Program-made: the position numbers and the translations under genes | NCBI GenBank assembly: GCA_030148485.1 | Contig: JASBTJ010000023.1 | Location: 1 to 56,740, forward strand | Origin: Gammaproteobacteria bacterium | Lineage (GTDB): Bacteria > Pseudomonadota > Gammaproteobacteria > Chromatiales > Chromatiaceae | DNA: 56,740 bases | Direction: 5' to 3' | Notes under the pieces: model-generated | What the model saw: the letters and a program-made list of their open reading frames with translations, nothing else | Told to the model about the DNA's origin: nothing | Database searches by the model: none | Shown here: positions 55,202-56,740 of the stretch, piece by piece | Layout of the letters: every line of letters starts with the position of its first letter | How positions within the stretch are numbered: the stretch's first letter is position 1

Positions 55202-55939
55202 TCAAGGTGTTTCATAACCGTGTGCCCGGATCAGCGTGCGGGCGGGCGCGGAGGCGAGAAATTGCAGGAATGCCCGAGCGGCCGGTTTTTCGTTCAACAG
55301 CACGGCTTGCTGTTCGATGGGCGTGTAGTAGCCGGCGGGCGGTAGCCATAGGCTGCCGCTGGCCGGTTCGTCCGGATGACGTACCTGACTGAGCGCGACG
55401 AAGCCCAACTGGGCGCCGCCGCCTTTGACGAAGCGAAAGGTCTGGCCGATGTTCTCGCCGCGTATCAAACGGTTTTGCAGCGACTCCCAGAGTTGTAGAC
55501 GTTGCAATACCTGTTGCGCGGCCATGCCATAGGGCGCCAGGCGCGGATTGGCGATGGCCAGATGGGTGTAGCGGTCGCTACCCAGTACCTGTCCGGCGCT
55601 GTCCACCAGCCCGGGTATCGGACTCCACAGGGCCAGCCGGCCGATGGCGTAGGTGAAACGTGTCCCGGCGATCGCCCGGCCTTCCGCTTCCAGCCGGCGG
55701 GGGCGTTCCGCATCGGCGGCCAGGAAGGCGTCGAAAGGCGCGCCATGGACGATCTGCCCGTAGTGCTTGCCGGTGCTGCCGAAGGCCAGCTTGATGCGAT
55801 GGTCGCTGGTTTGCTCGAACCGTTCGGCTAGCGCTTGAGCGGTCGCGGCGAAGTTCGAGGCGACCGCGACCCGCAAGGTATCCGCGAAAACCGGGTGTGG
55901 TCCGAGCAACAGCGGCAGAATGACGGCAAGAAATCTCAT
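55202..55939 (-). CDS. modA: Molybdate-binding periplasmic protein ModA
   Basis: Binds molybdate or tungstate for the ModBC transporter. A signal peptide (MRFLAVILPLLLGPHPVFAD) precedes LRVAVASNFAATAQALAERF, IKLAFGSTGKHYGQIVHGAP and FDAFLAADAERPRRL. The C-terminal half has LAIANPRLAPYGMAAQQVL and GAQLGFVALSQV. ATG 55939 (245 residues) is the start because the signal peptide begins there; the frame is open to 55972. It follows the EAL gene by 33 bp on the same strand. Confidence 0.94.
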   Translation of the reverse strand: MRFLAVILPLLLGPHPVFADTLRVAVASNFAATAQALAERFEQTSDHRIKLAFGSTGKHYGQIVHGAPFDAFLAADAERPRRLEAEGRAIAGTRFTYAIGRLALWSPIPGLVDSAGQVLGSDRYTHLAIANPRLAPYGMAAQQVLQRLQLWESLQNRLIRGENIGQTFRFVKGGGAQLGFVALSQVRHPDEPASGSLWLPPAGYYTPIEQQAVLLNEKPAARAFLQFLASAPARTLIRAHGYETP

Positions 55940-55972
55940 CGCGCCGATTATACGGTATCGCGCGGGCGTCAC

Positions 55973-56740
55973 TCAGGGGCCTGGGTTGCCGGGCTGGAAT
56001 TCATCCAGCAGCCGATAGCGGCGTGCGACCCAGGCGGAGAATTCGTCTTCCGGGAGTGGATGGCTGAACAAATAACCCTGAGCGAAATCGCAACGGCTCT
56101 GTAGCAAGAAGGCCTGTTGCTCGATGGTTTCCACGCCTTCGGCGATGACTTCGATGTTCAGTTCGTGGGCCAGTGCGATAATTGCTGCGGTGACCGCATC
56201 GTCGTCCTTGTCCTGGGTGATGTCGTGGATGAAGGATTTGTCGATCTTCAGCAGATCGACGGCGAAACGCTTCAGGTAGCTGAGGGACGAATATCCGGTG
56301 CCGAAGTCGTCGATGGCCAGACGCAGGCCCAGCTTGCGCAACCGAGGCAGCGCGTCGTCGTCGTGCGCCTCGATGAGATTGCGCTCGGTGATCTCCGCCT
56401 CCAGGCAATGGGCGGGTAGCCCGGAAGCGGCGAGTATTCGCGCCACGTCGTCGACGAATTCCGGTTGTTGCAATTGTCGTGCGGACAGGTTTACCGCCAT
56501 GCGCAGGTCACGTGCGTGACGACTGCGCAGTGTTGCAGCATAGTTGCAGGCCTGCTCCAGCACCCACTGACCGATCGACTGGATCAGTCCGGTTTCCTCC
56601 AGTACCGGTATGAAAATATCGGGCGGGATATAGCGGTCCTGCGGCTTGAACCGCAACAGTGCCTCGGCGCCGATCAGCTTTCCGCTGCGCAGACACACCT
56701 GGGGTTGGTAGTGCAGGCTGAAGTGGCCGCGTTCGAGGCC
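55973..56740 (-). CDS. EAL-domain c-di-GMP phosphodiesterase, partial
   Basis: The C-terminal part of a larger protein; the reading frame is open through the window edge (HFSLHYQPQVCLRSGKLIGA). EAL catalytic motifs are present: AEALLRF, MAVNLSARQL, AEITERNL, AIDDFGTGYSSL, LLKIDKSFI, IAEGVET and QGYLFSHPLP. It should degrade c-di-GMP. The N-terminal sensory and possible GGDEF parts lie outside the window. It precedes modABC, probably not functionally linked. Confidence 0.93.
   Translation of the reverse strand, partial: GLERGHFSLHYQPQVCLRSGKLIGAEALLRFKPQDRYIPPDIFIPVLEETGLIQSIGQWVLEQACNYAATLRSRHARDLRMAVNLSARQLQQPEFVDDVARILAASGLPAHCLEAEITERNLIEAHDDDALPRLRKLGLRLAIDDFGTGYSSLSYLKRFAVDLLKIDKSFIHDITQDKDDDAVTAAIIALAHELNIEVIAEGVETIEQQAFLLQSRCDFAQGYLFSHPLPEDEFSAWVARRYRLLDEFQPGNPGP

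Overview
The window is a GC-rich, densely coded bacterial chromosome segment. Its gene set and order (flgA, cheV, cheR, then flgB to flgL under RpoN- and FliA-type promoters, an AceE-type pyruvate dehydrogenase, an Mla-type lipid transport operon, RNase T) point to a motile gammaproteobacterium. The GC-rich style suggests a Chromatiales-like lineage, but that placement is inference. No tRNA, rRNA, CRISPR array, prophage or complete insertion sequence is visible.

Layout. 1-13,006 is a flagellar rod/hook/ring cluster: flgA on the minus strand, divergent cheV-cheR, then flgBCDEFGHIJKL. Readable sigma-54 boxes precede flgA, flgB and flgG, and FliA boxes precede cheV and, further along, both chemoreceptors. 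13.2-15.6 kb holds a periplasmic cupredoxin, RNase T and the lipoprotein MlaA. 16.2-22.0 kb is the pyruvate dehydrogenase operon aceE-aceF-lpdA, in which aceF carries an in-frame TAG. 22.4-26.3 kb is the phosphate transporter pstSCAB without phoU, followed by a non-coding stretch of about 660 bp and an orphan histidine kinase. 28-31 kb holds two overlapping DUF697-type GTPases and a CsbD-family protein. 31.4-34.9 kb is an Mla-like operon: a STAS-permease fusion, an ATPase, an MCE protein and an auxiliary lipoprotein.

35-43.9 kb holds a hydrolase, a dCache-type chemoreceptor, a GGDEF-EAL protein, argG and a second chemoreceptor lacking a sensor domain. 44-49.8 kb holds a DUF523/DUF1722 protein, a CinA-like protein, a DNA photolyase, a DUF971 protein, ferrochelatase and an unrecognised translationally coupled gene pair. 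50-53.1 kb holds an exopolyphosphatase, a Nudix hydrolase and a NYN nuclease fused to a cold-shock-like domain. The window ends with modABC for molybdate and a partial EAL gene.

The most unusual structure is a 150-bp repeat with terminal inverted repeats and a chain of hairpins (five near-complete copies and one truncated). It is docked directly on the stop codons of flgA, rnt, mlaA and the cinA-like gene. Paired arm changes between copies show that its hairpins are conserved. It looks like a non-autonomous, IS5-type miniature element that behaves as a 3'-end module.
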